Made by a program: the position numbers and the translations under genes. A DNA stretch of 64,000 bases from Oscheius onirici (Eukaryota > Nematoda > Chromadorea > Rhabditida > Rhabditidae), in assembly GCA_932521025.1 (NCBI GenBank), contig OW051470.1:3706501-3770500 (forward strand). The letters are read 5' to 3'. Below the pieces are notes generated by a model that was not told the DNA's origin, ran no database searches, and worked only from the letters and a program-made list of their open reading frames with translations. Below, one piece after another: positions 10,201 through 21,253 of this stretch (the first letter of the stretch is position 1; the number at the start of each line of letters is the position of its first letter).

Positions 10201-13200
10201 ACTACTATGTATGTCTTGGCAATGTTGTGATTTAAAGGATTGTTTTCAGTGCAGAATTCAAAATGGCCTCAACACAAGTATCGACAGAGTTGGCCAACAA
10301 GAACGTAATCGAGTACTTCTGTTTGACCAACGTGAGCGCGAGGAATTGTGTGGTTGGATAAGAAAAGCGTATTCATCAGTAAATGCTGTTAGTGTTCATT
10401 ACACCTTCGTAAAATGACTTTAGATCAGACAACTGAGCCGAACAGAATGTAATTTCCTTCTCAAAACTTGCCATGATGTTCAATTACGCAAACTGGATTT
10501 TGCTGCAACCAATGCATACGAGCTCACCTTCGGAAATATGGATGAGATTTCCGTCTTTATGCGACAAAGCAACAATTCAATAGAATACTCAGCAGTGATG
10601 GAAACAAAACTCAATCTTTGCGAAAGAGAGATTATTGGAATCAAACTCTCGTGGCAGCCATATCCATCAATGTGTCATGGCGAGATCATTGTTAGTTTAA
10701 ATTCCAGTAATCATTATAAAGCAACGGTTTTCAGCTGAAAAATCCCAAAGACGTCGGCTTTTGCCAGTGGGTCCTCACACACAATTCTATTGGCTGTACT
10801 GGAACTTCTAGAAGACTTCAACCTGACAATCGAACTGTTCGTCATTTATTCCTATGATGTAATGGTTTTTATTTTAGGTCGATGTCTCCCTAGACAGCAT
10901 GGAAACCAATTCGTATGATAGCAAGACTGTAGAATATATGTTGACGAGAATATTGAAGACGAATGATGTGGAATACGAGAAGATATCTCTCTTCCATCAT
11001 ACAGAGTGAGTGAACCTCTTTTTCAAAGCAAATTCTTTGTAGATTCTTGAAAAACAACCATACTCTCAAGAACCTCATTCATCAGCGAATTGGCCGAGCC
11101 GCTGTCAATTGTGGACTATGGGAGTCGGTCCCAAAAGAACCGATCCCTTGCTATGATACCGAGTGGTTCAAATATGTACGTTGTTTTATATAAATAAGTT
11201 ACAAACTGATTTTTCGGATTGAAAAGTACCAAGACAGTTTTCCATGGCGAGTGTACATCGACCCGTACGATGATCCATACGAAGCCGACAAAAAGGACCA
11301 TGGCAAAGGAAATTTCCATCTCAAGAAGGATGATCCTCGTCTGGCCACCGAGCGAACAGCGACAGTTGTCTTTGAGAACAAACATTATGCTATGAACATC
11401 ATCAATTACATTCCGGAAAAACCAGCCTGGGATTTTCTGTCTTTCTCAAGAAAAGACACCAGAGGGGTTTGTTTTTTATAAGATGTTCAAACAGTGCATA
11501 TTTCAGGTCTCTTTTCAACCATTCTTTACAATTCGGCGCCAGGTCCCCTTCTTCGTGAGAGCTGTCGTCGATGAATTTATCAGGTTCCTTTTCCATGATA
11601 CTCGTAAAGGTTTTGTTTAGAGAAGAAGACGCAGCAATGCGGCAAAACTCGAACTATAAAACGCGCAACTGGTGTCAGTATGCTGATGATGATCTCTGCG
11701 AGCAAGTAATGGTGGAAGGATGGCCAGTCAGTCGTGTGAAGAAAGCCGCTGAAAAACTCGACGAGCAGTTGAATGGAATCAGCCTCGATTGCAGCGAACC
11801 AGAAAGAAATGGAAGACTTTTACAAGGGTAATTTTTGAGCTTGAACATGCATATGTTTCTAATTTTCTTTTTTTTTCTAATTTTAAAATAAAATTTCTAG
11901 TCTCGGTCTCGCCTATCTGAACAAGATACAGAAGCAGCAGAAGGGAAAAGTCGTGATTTCCTTGTACCAGTTGGAGAAAAAGATCCATATCATTGGCAAT
12001 AAGCAAGAGTGTCTCGAAACCAAGGAGCTTCTTTCCAAGTTCATCACTGACGGGTTTCTTTACAATTCGTTCTCTTGTATTTAGAACCATTCAGAAACCA
12101 ATTCCTGGTCAGAACTGCTATTTCTCTTGAACAGCCTCGTTTCATGCGCTTTGTCGCTGAACAGATTCGTGACATGGTTCACCAAGAAAAAAGCGTATTA
12201 CGGTAATATATGTCCTACATTCTAACCAACTTGTAATCTACAGTGAATCTATCAATTTCTCTTCACTTACTACAAGCAAAAATGGTTTGGAGATCTTGCT
12301 TCAATGCACTGTGGGGCAGTACGAACGTTTCCAAGAACTGTTGGACAAAATCCAAACTGACGTAGGTCCTTCCGTAACCCGACTAATGCACTATCTAGAT
12401 TTTGGACTTTAATAAAAAGGCAATTCATGTTGCAAGTGATGTCGAGTTCGAAAAAGTCATCTGTCCGTTATGTATCAGTTCTGTTCAACATTCCTGTTAC
12501 CGCTTGACCCTTTGTGGCCATCTCTACTGCCTCGACTGCTTTCGCCAGATGGTATTTCACAATTTTGTTCGTTCCTAAATTTTTTTAGATCTCATTCCAT
12601 TTGAGGAATCGCGAACTGCCTATCCATTGTCAGTACGAGAAGAAAGGTGTCAAATGCATGGATACGATTGCTGTGGTGGATATTATGCGATGTTTCTTCG
12701 ATGACAATTTCATCCATTACCCGCATTTCTTCAAAGACCGACTGGATTTGCTAACAAGTGCAACCACCGACTTCGCTGTTAAAAAGTGCCAAGGAATGTT
12801 CCGTCATTGTCCTGTACCCGACTGTCTGGGCCTTATTTTCGTATGTTGAATCGTTTTTCCTCCAATTATGTTTAATCAGAAAAATCACGTTTCCACAAAC
12901 GTCAACCAGTCTAAATGCGGTGTATGTGGCTTCAAACTGTGCTGCAAATGTTTCTACCCTCCTCATCCTGATGTCACATGCGAAGTTGAAACTGCCAACC
13001 AAGGTATTTTCTTTTTAATTCTCTCCCAATCTCGTTATTTTAGAATCCGTTGACGCATCGATCAGATATTACATGAGCAACAAAAAGGATAATATTAAAC
13101 GCTGTCCTACAAGCAATTGTCAAGGAGTCATCGAGAAGGATGCTGGCTGTAACCACGTTCAATGTAGTTTCTGCAAAAACCACTTTTGTTGGATTTGCAA

Positions 13201-13436
13201 CTTCCAGGTCATTTTTTCTTTGTCATTTCAAATACCTATGAATTCAGTCATCTAACCAGGCAAAGATCTACGAACACATGGGAACCGCTCATGGAGGATT
13301 CGGAGGCGAATGGGAACATCTGGATCGTAGAATAGTTGGCTTCCAACCCGACCAAGCACATGGGCCTGTTGATCATGATGGCTTCCCCCAATGGATTGTG
13401 ATCGATGGTAATCGCATCGATATGACTGGCGAGTAG
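7216..13436 (+). CDS. RING-between-RING (RBR) E3 ubiquitin ligase, large multi-exon
   Basis: RBR ligases take ubiquitin from an E2 onto a RING2 cysteine and then pass it to substrate. The C-terminal third (about 12440-13200) shows RING1 (CPLC, then CGHLYCLDC), an IBR with [12 protein letters not shown] and a trailing His/Cys, and RING2 ([16 protein letters not shown], then [12 protein letters not shown]). The candidate catalytic Cys is in AGCNHVQC. After it comes a short tail ending DMTGE at 13436. Upstream, phase-0 exons can be followed from 7216-7283, 7326-7373 and 9373-9633 through about 15 small exons. The 3.5-kb N-terminal part has no domain I recognise. An alpha/beta stretch near 11900-12090 ([16 protein letters not shown]) resembles the region before the RBR in helicase-RBR fusions, but no helicase motif is visible. 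The true start is upstream of 7216 and not fixed. Intron 7374-9372 is mostly transposon DNA. Confidence 0.8.
7435..7810. mobile_element. hAT-like fold-back MITE, family C (TIR CAGGCTTGTTGA)
   Basis: A 376-bp palindromic element inside an RBR gene intron. The arms (about 7435-7590 and 7645-7810) mirror one another, including CTGCGGCCAGGTT and a long CCCCCGATTAGATTTAG stretch. The perfect 8-bp duplication GATGCGAG flanks it at 7427-7434 and 7811-7818. TIR start CAGG plus an 8-bp duplication fits hAT. Confidence 0.8.
8055..8131 (+). repeat. tRNA-like (Pol III A/B-box) segment in the left fold-back arm
   Basis: Reads GTGGCTCGTGTATTGCAAGC, then GGGTTCGATCCCCG (a near-canonical T-arm/B-box), then a run of T after ACTAA. 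It resembles a degenerate tRNA with a Pol III terminator. No acceptor stem closes, so it is not a functional tRNA. Its mirror copy lies at about 9115-9195 in the right arm. Confidence 0.4.
8604..8823. mobile_element. Truncated copy of hAT-like MITE family A
   Basis: Shares with 6025-6307 the poly-T/poly-A centre, caaaatataacaata and gatcccggtccgatggccaa, and ends in GGGCCGGCCC...CCCATGCCTA. The left terminus is missing. It is nested in the loop of the fold-back element at 7916-9329. Confidence 0.65.
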
Positions 13437-13909
13437 CTTTCTAAATTATTGTCTCATGTTTACCGAATATAAACACCCTTCCTTTGGTTGTTTTATACGA
13501 GACTTCGAAATAGACATTTCTTTTTGAGCCATCAAAGAAGTTTGTCGTAAGATGCATTTCCGATTTCCCAACTATTCGGATGTAATACAGGCTGTCCATC
13601 AGTCACCTGAAAGTTCTTGAGGTGGGAGTTGAGAAAATTAACTTTTATTCAAGCCAGCAATTTGTACTGTGATTTCCCTTGCCAACTCAAATTAGGTAGT
13701 TGTGCGTTCTGATCCCGACGAATAGCACACTTGTGGAGTTGGCGACAAAGGATGTACATAGAAACGCCTCCTTTGTGCTCCGCCTGCCGGAGGATGACTC
13801 GACCATTCACATGGCTCGAAAGCGCGTCCAGATAGCATACTGACTGACGAACAAATCTTCTGTTCCGTCTTTAGCAAAACGTAGAGGGTAGGACCAAGGG
13901 ATTTTTACT
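13437..13909. other. RBR gene 3' flank, no further gene seen
   Basis: Contains the RBR 3' UTR (an AATATAAA-like signal near 13466). Open frames in this stretch show no recognisable product. Confidence 0.3.
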
Positions 13910-13919
13910 GATCGAGAAG

Positions 13920-14536
13920 GGGGGGGGGGGGGAGTGACTTTAGCCCCGCGAAACCGGAAACGGTGACCATCGCTAGGAATGAAAGTTGATAACATCTTCA
14001 GCCCAACTGAGGATGCACAACGAGAGTGATAACCCTTTTTTAAGGCTTAGGCTATCACTAGAAGCATACAGATTGTCAGGAAGTTTTGACATCTCACAGA
14101 CCCAACTGAAAGCCCACAGCTAGAGTGATATCTCTTGTTAAATGCTTAGGCTATCACCAAAAGTATACTGATGGCCAGAAAGTTATTACTTCTCCTACCC
14201 AACTAGAAGCCCACAGCGAGAATGATAACCCCTGTTAAATGCTTAGGCTATAACTAGAAGCATACTGGTGTCATTTTTTTACCCTGTATATTGCTACAAA
14301 AACTGAGAATATAGCTGTTTTGAACTCCGTGAACTAGAGAAAGTCTCGACATGTTATATTTTGTCAATATAACGCTAATTGGATGAAAACAGGTCATCTG
14401 GGTGGCAATGCAGCATTGAAGTGAAGAAAGCTGACGTTAGCTTCACAATGGTGCCTTTTGCCCCGTGACAGGTGACTTTAGCCCCGCGGTGCTAAAGTCA
14501 CCGTTTCCGGTTTCGCGGGGCTAAAGTCAAATACCC
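13920..14536. mobile_element. Mutator-like non-autonomous element with 10-bp target duplication
   Basis: A 617-bp element flanked by GATCGAGAAG at 13910-13919 and 14537-14546. The ends start with a G-run and share the inverted block TGACTTTAGCCCCGCGAAAC through GGAAACGGTGAC. The right end carries an extra palindrome, gactttagccccgcggtgct. A 9-11 bp duplication and GGG termini fit MULE elements. The interior holds a three-copy tandem repeat and no gene. Confidence 0.65.
14002..14290 (+). repeat. Three tandem copies of a ~98-bp unit
   Basis: Units begin with CCCAACT at 14002, 14101 and 14198. Each contains an AATGCTTAGGCTATCAC-like core followed by AGAAGCATACTG. They lie inside the Mutator-like element. 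Confidence 0.75.
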
Positions 14537-14546
14537 GATCGAGAAG

Positions 14547-15348
14547 ATGAACACTGGTAAACAAATGTTGTTCATGGATTAATTGGACTATCCTAGGCGC
14601 TTTAGGGCCAAAATAATTTTTGGACGTTTTGGGCCCCAAATCAAGGTTCTCCAGAAAATTTGAGCGATTTTGGAACGGCGAAGTACCCTAGGTCCTTCGA
14701 AAAGTTATGGGAGACGGCGTCTTAATTACCAAGTACATAATATATTTTTTTAATGAAAATGCACACTTTTGAAGATAATGAAGCAAAACTAAAGGGTAAG
14801 TAGGTCAACTCTTGTCAAGAATAATTACCGTAGGATAACTGGGTAGAATTGATTGTGAGGTCATTTGCTGTCCGTCGCTCTCCAAGGAAAGTCGCCTTCC
14901 ACCTCTACTCTTCTTGCACTCTCTTCTCTGGACGTGCACCTTCTTGGTACTTCTTTCCATTCTTCTAGATAGTTTTGTTCTTGGCTACCTTGGTGGCGAC
15001 GCCTTGTCGCCACCCAACTTACTGTTTATAAAATAGGGGAAAAAAGATTAAGATCAGCAGAAAGAATCAAATGACATCAATGTCACTGTGCCAACTCCTG
15101 GCTCTCTTTTCTAGTCGATTCTTTTCTCTTTTCTAGACAAACTGATCACCGCAAAGAATAGAATTCAATAGGGATTTTCTGTTAAGAAAACACTCGGCCG
15201 GGCCGGCCCGGTCGATTTGAAATTGGGCCCGGTTTTTGCGTGGCGGGACCAACGCTAAAGCGGAATTCAAATTTTGTTTTTCAATTTTTTTGCTTTTTCT
15301 GTCCGGATTTCCGGTTTTTTTGCATCTTTTTCTTCCACTATAGCTAGA
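14547..15348. other. gene-free region
   Basis: No coding region recognised. A GC-rich patch near 15195 (ggccgggccggcccggtcg) recalls the termini of MITE family A and may be a relic of it. Confidence 0.3.
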
Positions 15349-15350
15349 TA

Positions 15351-15972
15351 TTAGGGCGCGTCAGAAGTCGTGTCCCGTAGGACTACAGCTACCGTTCAAA
15401 TTGATCGGATCGGTCTGGGATTGTTCCTGGGGGTAATCGACCTCGAAAAATAATTATTGAGAGCTTTTGGGACAGTTTGGATTTTGGGATCAAGGGTTAC
15501 GGTAGCTTTGAAAGTCGGACCAAAAACGTATTTTCGCGATAACTTTTTGAGGTTAGGAGATACAAAAAAATGGTCAACTACAAAAAAATCACCTCATCGA
15601 GACGCATCTTTCTTTTTTTGAAAAACGTATTTTACTCTTTCGCGCAAAAAGTTATTCGACTTTCCATTTTTCGACAAAATGGCGCAGTGCCTGTGCGTTA
15701 ACCACGCTGGAGCAGGGTTCGAGTCCGCCGAGAGGAATTTTTTTTTGTTTTTTAACAGTAGCATTTTACTGAGCTAAATATCACCCCTGTAAAATATCCG
15801 CTTCGTATGTTTTGAAATAAAGGCTGTGTAACGATTTTAATTCCTAAATTTTGACCATGTACCCCACCTCATGGTGATTTTCGGCCATCAAAACTGAATT
15901 ATTGAGAAAACTACCGATCCAATCGAGCGGGTAGCTGTAGTACTACGGGACACGACTTCTGACGCGCCCTAA
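15351..15972. mobile_element. Mariner-like MITE (TIR TTAGGGCGCGTCAGAAGTCG), TA target site
   Basis: A 622-bp element whose first about 40 bases (TTAGGGCGCG...GTCCCGTAG) are repeated inverted at its right end (CTACGGGACACGACTTCTGA...). It is flanked by TA on both sides (15349-15350, 15973-15974), as for Tc1/mariner. No transposase. The interior carries a tRNA-like segment at 15679-15735. Confidence 0.75.
15679..15735 (+). repeat. tRNA-like segment with A and B boxes
   Basis: TGGCGCAGTGCC (A-box-like), then GCAGGGTTCGAGTCC (B-box), then a T-run at 15737 onward. A degenerate tRNA-derived unit inside the mariner-like MITE. No closed acceptor stem, so not a functional tRNA. Confidence 0.35.
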
Positions 15973-15982
15973 TAGTAGCGAG

Positions 15983-17757
15983 GTGATCACATTGTTAATA
16001 AATCTTCGAATGTCTATTACGGAGGATATGGAAAGCCGTAATCTAAAGAGAGTCGATGAAGCTGTGGAACTTGGCAGAAGCACAAAGATGGCTCTGCGCC
16101 TAAACAGAACATACGCCACCAGATTGTCACAACTAACAGATGTCGGCGGAACAGTACGATCTACCCCGGACGAAGTGGGCAAAATGATCCAGTCTTTCTA
16201 CAACGAACCTTACCGAGCACGACAACCAAGGATGCTACCGCAGATAGACCATGAAACATTTGTGCCCTTTTTCCTTAAGGATGAATTTGAATATGCTATC
16301 AAAAGGATGAAAACTGGAAAGGCTCCCGGTTCAGATGGAATCTCTAGTACTCTACTGAAAGCTGCAGCGGAATTATTGATACCTAGTATAACATCGATAC
16401 TTAACTCAATACTGGTTACCGAACAAGTGCCGATCAACTTCGCAGATGGGCTAGTAATTCTCCTACACAAGAAGAACGATCCACTGAACGTATCAAACTG
16501 TCGGCCAATAAATCTGATATCCGTTGTTTGCAATATCCTTACCTCCGCGATCGGAAGACGTATCCACAACACCCTCGAAGATAACATTGGAGTTGAACAA
16601 GCGGGTTTCCGGAAGAAATACAGCACCAGCGACCATATCCTCGTCCTTCAGGAGTTGATTCAACGAACGATGGAGTACAACATACCATGCTACATTGCTC
16701 TAATCGACTTTGAGAAAGCTTTTGACACGGTCGAACATACTGCAGCGTAGTCAGCTCTCTTCCGACAAGGAGTTCCGCAGAAGCTGATTTGAATACTCAA
16801 ATTGCTCTATGAAGGGTCTACCACACAAGTCAGAGCCTGTGGATCAAAAGTGGATATTGATGTCAATCGAGGTGTGAAACAAGGATGCCCTCTCCCACCT
16901 GACATTTTCAAGGCAGTTCTTGCTGATGCTTCGAAAAGGCTCAACTGGGATGAAAAAGGGATCAATGTCCATGGGGAACGGCTATCGCATCTACTCTATG
17001 CCGACGTCTTTGTGTTACTCTTCTTCCGCAAGAGAGTTAGAGAACATGCTGGCCAAGCTATCCGTAATTGCCAATATGTCCGGGCTTAGAATCAACGGAA
17101 TGAAAACCGTCAACCTCACCAATGTATCGAAGGCAGTATCGTATCGAGCTAAATGGAGATAGATTGACATACAAAGACGAAGCCATATACCTTGGCCAGA
17201 TGATTTCATTCGATCGAGACCCATCCCGAGAACTAACAAGGAGGATTCAGGCCATTTGGGGTTCTTCCCAAAGTTTCAAGAATTTGCTATGCAACAAGTC
17301 GGTGCTAATGAAGCACAAACGGAAGGTGTTTGCATCCTGCATAGAACCTACATTGCTATGTGGATCCGAATGCTAGTCTCTACGCGAACAAGATATTAAA
17401 CGATTGGCTATCGTACAGCGTCGTATGATGAGAAAGATGATCGGCGTCACTCTGGCGGAAAGGAGAACCAATGAATGGCTGTCAGAAAAGGTACCAATAC
17501 GAGATATCAGGAAGAGTTGGGCGATAAAGAAGTGGAACTGGGCCAAATGTATTGCCATAGGAGCCAACAACACATGGACCAGGAAAATTCTGGAATGGCG
17601 TCCATGGAACAAAACACGGAGTCCAGGACGGCCCAAACCTAGATGGAACTCTAATTTTGTCGAGGCATTCGGGGAACGATGGATGGCGGCGGCTGCGACT
17701 GACCCCCAAAACTGGAGTCGAGCTATGATGGCTCATGTGAATACATTTTTAAGCTAA
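15983..17757 (+). pseudogene. Decayed RTE-type non-LTR retrotransposon, reverse transcriptase and C-terminal part
   Basis: Remnant of a LINE polymerase in several frames with stops. Visible motifs are GKAPGSDGISSTLLK (RT block 2), LLHKKNDPLNVSNCRPINLI, GFRKKYSTSDHI, ALIDFEKAFDTVEH (catalytic Asp block), GVKQGCPLPPDIF and YADVF. The last stands in place of the YADD catalytic box, so one catalytic Asp is lost. The C-terminal part has RSPGRPKPRWNSNF and WMAAAATDPQNWSRAM, typical of RTE-clade elements of nematodes. At least two frame breaks and an in-frame TAG (about 16748) show that it is dead. The 3' end at about 17757 carries taataaactgtaactgtaa, a short-repeat tail. The 5' end abuts the mariner-like MITE. 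Confidence 0.85.
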
Positions 17758-17764
17758 TAAACTG

Positions 17765-18358
17765 TAACTGTAAGGAAAACGAGACGAGATAAACATCCAG
17801 CTCAGTACGCATCGCGTCGTAGTAGGTTCGTTCGCTCGTGAATTGAGCTATTTCAGTCATGTAGTCATGGACGTCCGAGGGAATAAAGTTGCCAGTGCTC
17901 ACTAGAATTAAGATTCAATTTAAAAAAAGATGCTTACGAATTGTGTAATTCAGCTGCATTTGTTGTCCTTTGGCCGAACACTCCAAATTTGTTCCACGTT
18001 TTTTTACAATATATTTGATAAAGTCGTCAACCGCACCGTGTTTTTTCGGCAGCCAGTTTTCTAAGATATGGCTGAATTCAATGACGCCTTGAATGTAAAA
18101 ATATTTTACCTGGGTAAAAGAACAAGTAGAAACACACTTTTGTGAAACAAAGAAGACTGCTTGGTTTGGAATTAGCGTTTTCATCTAACTAAACAACGAA
18201 GAAACAGTAAACTTGGCTAAAAAGCTTACTTTTTCCAGAACATCAGGGTGCTTTGTCTTCAAATGGACGCGAAGATGTGAAGTTGAGCGATAATTAGATA
18301 GAACAGTGTCGCAAATCCGGCAGACGTTGCCTTTGTCTGTCGTATTTACCTGTCGTAT
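17765..18358 (-). pseudogene. BED-type zinc-finger protein fragment
   Basis: The minus strand encodes GNVCRICDTVLSNYRSTSHL then RVHLKTKHPDVLEK, the C-x2-C...H-x4-H layout of a BED finger, a DNA-binding domain frequent in hAT transposases and host genes derived from them. Further exons (18184-17940, then 17888-17765) read GVIEFSHILENWLPKKHGAV and FIPSDVHDYMTEIAQFTSER, which I do not recognise. The reading stops where the RTE tail begins (17757), so the element seems to have truncated it. It could be a dead hAT transposase or a broken host gene. Confidence 0.45.
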
Positions 18359-18436
18359 TTACCCTTTTTGTCCTGAAATTTCGCGAAATTAATGCGTGTG
18401 AAACGAAAAAAACGTTGAAAATCAACAAAGAATTAT

Positions 18437-19028
18437 ATATAGGTCTCGCTAAAATGGCCTTCAAATATTAGTTCCGGCTTGGTTTCGAGGGGACTTGGCG
18501 CGCAAATTATTTTTGGTAAGATTTCGAAATTTGGCCGTTTTTCTGGTCGAATTTTCGCTTTCTTCTTAGGTATTTTAAGCCATTTTTCTTGTTTCTTTCT
18601 TGCCTATCAATCGTGAAAACGCCCTCTACGATTTTGTGAAAAAAGAATTCCGAAATAATCAAAAATCGAAAAAGACGCTCTAAGAGGGTGTTGATGCGGT
18701 TGTATGCGAATAGAGGCCTGGGAATAGTACTCCTACTTGTGATTTATCAATCCTGCCGATGAAAACACTTGCTTTGACGAAGATAAACGGTAAAAATTGA
18801 AAACTGAACTATTTTCCCCTATATTTTTTTTTAAATCATAGAGGGCATTTCTACGATTGATAGGCAAGAAAGAAACAAGAAAAATGGCTTAAAAATAAGA
18901 AGAAAGAGCGAAAATTCGACCAAAAAAACGGCAAAATTTTGAAATCCCACCAAAAATAATTTGCGCGCCAAGTTCCCTCGAGACCAAGCCGGAACCAAAT
19001 TTTTAAGGTCATTTTGGCGAGACCTATA
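18437..19028. mobile_element. Inverted-repeat element with ~180-bp arms
   Basis: The left arm 18437-18616 (TATAGGTCTCGC...CCTATCAATCGT) is repeated inverted at 18850-19028 (ACGATTGATAGG...GCGAGACCTATA). Both arms keep the GGCGCGCAAATTATTTTTGG segment. The middle has no gene. Termini start TATAGG, so a TA target site is possible but unproven. Confidence 0.7.
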
Positions 19029-19069
19029 AACGACTTGAAAAAAAGATGGAAAAAACATAAAACAGTTGA

Positions 19070-19339
19070 AAAAAAAAGTTGAAAACTGACAGGCCCGATT
19101 TGTCATCCCTGAAGCGAGTGTCCAGCGATTATCTACGGAGATATGGCGTTCCTTGTGATCCAACTTCCTCAAAAGCCTTCCTGAAAGGAAAGCTCTGCCG
19201 AACTGCCACAGGAATGGAAAAGCTAGATGAAATTCGGGCAAAGGCCATTGAAATTCTCAATGGTATGAAGCTCGACCTGTCCCGTCGTTTCTTCGACGAT
19301 GCCAAGAAGAACGAGCGCGAGAATCCTTTAAATAATTGC
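19070..19339 (+). pseudogene. Unrecognised open segment cut by an inverted-repeat element
   Basis: An open segment reads PDLSSLKRVSSDYLRRYGVP and GMEKLDEIRAKAIEILNGMK, ending RENPLNN at about 19338. Composition is protein-like but I do not recognise the family. The frame runs on only into the next transposable element, where it stops. It may be the interrupted tail of a transposase or host protein. Confidence 0.3.
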
Positions 19340-20118
19340 CTAAGTGCCGCTCTTCGTTGGAAATGGACTATATAAACCTCCCGATTTCCCTCCAGACGTT
19401 TTCCGCCTGGCCGTTTCCCACCTTTTCTTCTGCAATTACGTACGAATAATTTCTACCGTTTCCTGAGCTGAAATTTTCAGCCTTTTTTGCCGTTTTTCAG
19501 TAATTTCACTATTTTTCTTGTGACAGTTTAGCATAAATAAAGTGAAGCTGCTGCTAAGACAAGATGAAGGTAAATGACAAGGAAAAAAAGCACAATAAAC
19601 TCTATAAAACCTATAGAAAACAAATTGAAATTTATTTACGATCTATAAGGTTTATTGGTAAGTTCAATCAGCAATTTCAACAGGAAGGGATGCCAGGAGG
19701 AAGACGTTTCTTTATTAAAAATAACGAGGTACATTAGCTATTTCGTCGATATTTTCCAGATTCGGGTTGTTTGTAGTCGTTTCTTCCTTCTGGACTATCC
19801 GTTTTCGGTGTTCCCATGATCGACTGCACAACAAAGGCGATTTTTTACTTCCTTTGGCTTGTGTTGTGATGTTACTTGTAATAGCAGCAATTGCGTCCTG
19901 AATCGTCCTTGTTTGTCTTTATAGGACTCCTAATTCCTTTTATCGTTTTGTAGAGACATGTAAATAAGAAAAAATGAAAACACAAAAAATGCATGGAAAC
20001 GGTATGAATTATTCGCACGTAATTGCAGAAGAAAAGTTGGGAAACGGCCAGGCGGAAAACATTGGAGGGAAATCGGGAGGTTTATATAGTCCATTTCCAA
20101 CGAAGAGCGGCACTTAGG
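19339..20118. mobile_element. Inverted-repeat element with ~115-bp arms
   Basis: The left arm begins CCTAAGTGCCGCTCTTCG (19339) and the right arm ends CGAAGAGCGGCACTTAGG (20118). The arms stay matched across GGAAATGGACTATATAAACC and GGCCAGGCGGAAAAC. The 550-bp core is AT-rich and non-coding. No target duplication seen. Confidence 0.65.
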
Positions 20119-20855
20119 ATTTTTTTTAAGGATTTTTCAAGACTTTCAGTTTCTCAGAGGGAACAGACAGACTGCTGAACTACCAACTTTTTACTATAAA
20201 TAACAATAACGAAAACAACATTACGTAGGGTCAGTGGGTACCATAAAATTGACAAAAAACAGTATTGAAACTGAAAAGGCGGAAAGTAGAACGGATGTGA
20301 TTGGTCAAATTTCGTCGTCAGAGGAGTTGTTGTCGATAGGATGATTCTCCTTTTGGGCTGTGATCATCCGCATCATCATGAGCCGCTCGATTCTCCACGA
20401 CTCGGTCCGTGTTCGGTTGTGGTCGACAACTTGCGTCGTCCAGGTGGAAAACGGCCTAGACCCCGAATCCGACGCACTTCACGAGGCAATTCAAATTATT
20501 TCACTGAAGAAATAATAAAAATGCGATTTTTGCCCATTTTTTGTGATTTTCTTCCGAGATTTCACTTCAAAACGGACATTACATCGATTATCAAACAACA
20601 GAACACGAAAAGAGCACAGAAACAACAAATGAAAACATAAAACCTCGTGTTTTAAACACAAAAGCAAAAAGTGTGTAGTTTCAGGTCATTTTCTTCCATC
20701 ATCTTTCAGTTTTGCTCTGATCCAGCTATTTTTGACATGCTCTTTATGATGAACACTACGAAGAAGCAAAATAATTGAGAAAAACATAAAAAAATCTCGG
20801 CTTTACCAAAATACTTGTTTCGGGCCAGAATTTTCAAACCGCTGTGCACTAACCT
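20119..20855. other. gene-free region
   Basis: AT-rich DNA without a recognisable gene. An open frame near 20341-20640 shows no family features. Confidence 0.25.
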
Positions 20856-20863
20856 GAGCACAC

Positions 20864-21142
20864 TACTTGGGCGACTCGACATGGTCCACGAGTCGGGCTC
20901 GACTCGGATCCGGACTCGAGTCGAGCCAAGTAAAACATCGATTCTAATGGGCTGTAACTAATATTTCGCGTTTTATAGTTGTTTTAGTTATATTTTACAT
21001 TTTCACGCTAGTTTGTGAAACCATTTTCGAAAAAAAAAACACCGAAAAATTTCGACTCGACTCGGATTCGAATCCGAGTCAGACTCGACATGGTCCACGA
21101 GTCGGAATCGCGTCGAGATTTTTGACTCGACGCCCAAGTATA
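20864..21142. mobile_element. Second copy of hAT-like MITE family B
   Basis: 279-bp copy with ends TACTTGGGCGACTCGAC and GACTCGACGCCCAAGTATA, and a CGAGTCG-rich interior as in 6930-7207. Flanked by the perfect 8-bp duplication GAGCACAC (20856-20863 and 21143-21150). It lies in the 3' flank of the endophilin gene. Confidence 0.85.
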
Positions 21143-21253
21143 GAGCACACGTTCACAACAGCTACATTGTCGCTTTAAGAATAATGAAGAAGAGCATGCC
21201 GGCGAAAAGGGACTATACAAATGTGTGTTACAGATAAATAAAACATCCTAAAG

